From: Prevotellaceae bacterium UBA1720
GTDB lineage: Bacteria > Bacteroidota > Bacteroidia > Bacteroidales > Bacteroidaceae
Direction: 5' to 3'
NCBI GenBank assembly: GCA_002317475.1
Contig: DCIS01000073.1
Location: 1-6,707 of the forward strand
DNA length: 6,707 bases
Part shown: positions 5,653 through 6,707 of the stretch, in pieces
Position numbering within the stretch: position 1 is the stretch's first letter
Layout: the number at the start of each line of letters is the position of its first letter
Made by a program: the position numbers and the translations under genes
The notes under the pieces: model-generated
What the model was told of the DNA's origin: nothing
The model's input: only the letters and a program-made list of their open reading frames with translations
The model's database searches: none

Positions 5653-5684
5653 TTTGGCAATATGGTAAATAATTGTTAAATTTG
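5653..5684 (+). promoter_or_regulatory. Bacteroidetes-type promoter of the secreted-protein gene, within a dyad
   Basis: TTTG (5653-5656), a 20-base spacer and TAAATTTG (5677-5684) fit the -33/-7 consensus. Transcription should start near 5690. A perfect dyad, TTGGCAA (5654-5660) and TTGCCAA (5682-5688), has its arms on the -33 and -7 elements with 21 bases between, so a bound regulator would cover both. The dyad could also be coincidental, because three bases of each arm belong to the promoter words. Confidence 0.7.
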
Positions 5685-5689
5685 CCAAC

Positions 5690-5808
5690 ATTATATTGCG
5701 TTGCGCGCCTTGCGTGCAAGGGACCAGGAAAAACGGATCAACGAGACCTGTCTCTGCTCCCCTTTGTTAATGAACCACAACTTTATTTAAAATAAAATAT
5801 CACAGCTT
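5690..5808 (+). promoter_or_regulatory. Structured leader of the secreted-protein mRNA
   Basis: About 115 bases lie between the predicted transcription start and the ATG. Stems visible are CCTTGC (5708-5713) with GCAAGG (5716-5721), which folds as a 5-bp stem with a CGTG tetraloop, and GAGAC (5743-5747) with GTCTC (5750-5754). An A/T palindrome, TTTATTT (5782-5788) and AAATAAA (5790-5796), sits just before the start codon in place of a Shine-Dalgarno site. I do not recognise a known riboswitch. Confidence 0.35.
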
Positions 5809-6707
5809 ATGAGGAAAAATTACTTGATGATGCTTATCTGCATGGTGGCAGGTATGATGTTTGGTGCTAAGGCAATGGCGCAGGTGGACTGGCTGAACAC
5901 CTACACCGTAGTGGCTCAGTATGAGGACATGACGGATGGTGGTAAGGTAAAAGATGATACCTTTACCATGACCATTGCCAAAGATGGTGGCGACGTATTG
6001 GTAACGGAATTCTGTGGCTATACAGATATAATGTATGGCGGATTGCTGACCGGTGCAGACAAGTCTGATGCCAACAAACTGAATATCTATGCTGACAATA
6101 TTGCTGTAACCTCGACCGACGATGAACGTTGGGAGGGTATAGTGCGCTATGCCGCATTGCGTGATGCTAACGGTACCAAGGGCAACACCGTACTGGAGTC
6201 GCTGGGTAGCGGCAAGTTCAGCCTGACCCCCTTCACCATCGTTGAGTATCTGCGAGGATCAAGCGAAGAGAAGGTGTTGCGCCGCTACACCACGATTACA
6301 AGCGTAACGACTGGCGATGCCGGCACAACAGACCCCGTGGCCACGACCCAATGGGAGAAGATCTATGCCCTGCAGTCGTGCTATGCCTTCCATATTGATC
6401 CCAAAACCGGCACCTTCATGGCTTCTGATTTCCGCGACGACCTGAAGGGTGGTATCTACTATAGCGACGATAAGGGTGCTACCTGGACCAAGACGAAGGT
6501 GGCTGACCATAATTATGGCAAGTTCTATGACACGGATCAGTATACCTTTGCGCTGGGTTATGGTGGTCGCATTGCCCGCAGTGACGACGGTGGTCACAGC
6601 TGGGAGTTGCTGAATTACCGTCGTGCTATCCAGAACATCGTGGCTCTTGAGGACATGGACTATACCTCGGCGTACGACATGGTACAGGTAGGCAAGCGCA
6701 TTTACGT
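5809..6707 (+). CDS. Secreted Asp-box (BNR-repeat) protein, 3' end outside the window
   Basis: The frame is open from ATG 5809 to the window end, giving 299 complete codons with no stop. Residues 1-24 form a clear Sec signal peptide (MRKN, a Met-rich hydrophobic stretch, then AMA before Gln25). There is no lipobox cysteine at the cleavage site, so it is probably periplasmic, secreted or surface-exposed rather than a lipoprotein. Residues 25 to about 180 show no motif I recognise. Two perfect Asp boxes (S-x-D-x-G-x-x-W) follow: Ser219-Asp221-Gly223-Trp226 and Ser258-Asp260-Gly262-Trp265. Asp boxes cap blades in beta-propellers such as sialidases, glycosyl hydrolases and YCF48-like proteins. 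No sialidase catalytic motif is seen in the visible part, so an enzyme assignment is not justified. It has its own promoter and is separated from the operon by 847 bases. Confidence 0.88.
   Translation, partial: MRKNYLMMLICMVAGMMFGAKAMAQVDWLNTYTVVAQYEDMTDGGKVKDDTFTMTIAKDGGDVLVTEFCGYTDIMYGGLLTGADKSDANKLNIYADNIAVTSTDDERWEGIVRYAALRDANGTKGNTVLESLGSGKFSLTPFTIVEYLRGSSEEKVLRRYTTITSVTTGDAGTTDPVATTQWEKIYALQSCYAFHIDPKTGTFMASDFRDDLKGGIYYSDDKGATWTKTKVADHNYGKFYDTDQYTFALGYGGRIARSDDGGHSWELLNYRRAIQNIVALEDMDYTSAYDMVQVGKRIY

Larger units (their letters stand above)
4962..5808. other. Gene-free 847-base intergenic region rich in short repeats
   Basis: No credible coding region was found on either strand. The longest reading frames here are under 80 codons, run through non-triplet 11-bp repeats, and show no recognisable motif. 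The region holds the stem-loops at the operon end (4971-5037), at least four direct-repeat tracts of 11-bp period (5049-5355), a cluster of GGTGAARGG-type motifs (5389-5546), and then the promoter and leader of the next gene (5653-5808). Between 5547 and 5650 I see only a short inverted repeat, TGGCAG (5571-5576) with CTGCCA (5594-5599). Confidence 0.7.

Overview
The window looks like chromosomal DNA from a Bacteroidales bacterium, most likely Prevotella or a close relative. Both promoters I can place have the Bacteroidetes form (TTTG, a spacer of 19-20 bases, then TAnnTTTG). The genes lack purine-rich Shine-Dalgarno sites and start after A/T-rich leaders. The protein sequences have a Bacteroidales flavour. 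The genus is an inference.

Bases 1-4961 hold one five-gene plus-strand operon read from a promoter at 21-51. In order it encodes a circularly permuted ATP-grasp ligase (124-1440), a short alpha-E helical protein (1580-2281), a transglutaminase-like cysteine peptidase (2262-3011), a succinylglutamate desuccinylase/aspartoacylase-type M14 zinc hydrolase (3052-4005), and a diverged paralogue of that hydrolase (4020-4961). The first three form a conserved trio proposed, from comparative genomics, to make and process an unknown peptide or amide modification. Here the trio is joined to two AspA/AstE-like proteins. The first has an intact metal and catalytic site. The second has lost both zinc-binding histidines and the catalytic glutamate, so it looks like a pseudoenzyme partner. 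A plausible reading is a cycle in which the ligase forms an amide or isopeptide bond and the transglutaminase-like and M14 enzymes cleave or edit the product. The substrate is unknown.

Bases 4962-5808 contain no convincing gene. The stretch starts with two stem-loops that probably mark the end of the operon. It then carries a series of short, unrelated, degenerate repeat families that nearly all share an 11-bp period, and a cluster of six GGTGAARGG-type motifs in both orientations, partly arranged as interleaved inverted repeats. A second promoter (5653-5684) sits inside a TTGGCAA/TTGCCAA dyad and leads into a roughly 115-base structured leader.

Bases 5809-6707 hold the first 299 codons of a secreted protein that runs off the window. 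It has a signal peptide and two perfect Asp-box (BNR) motifs, so it is probably an exported beta-propeller protein unrelated to the operon. No tRNA, rRNA, CRISPR array, transposase or integrase gene was seen.
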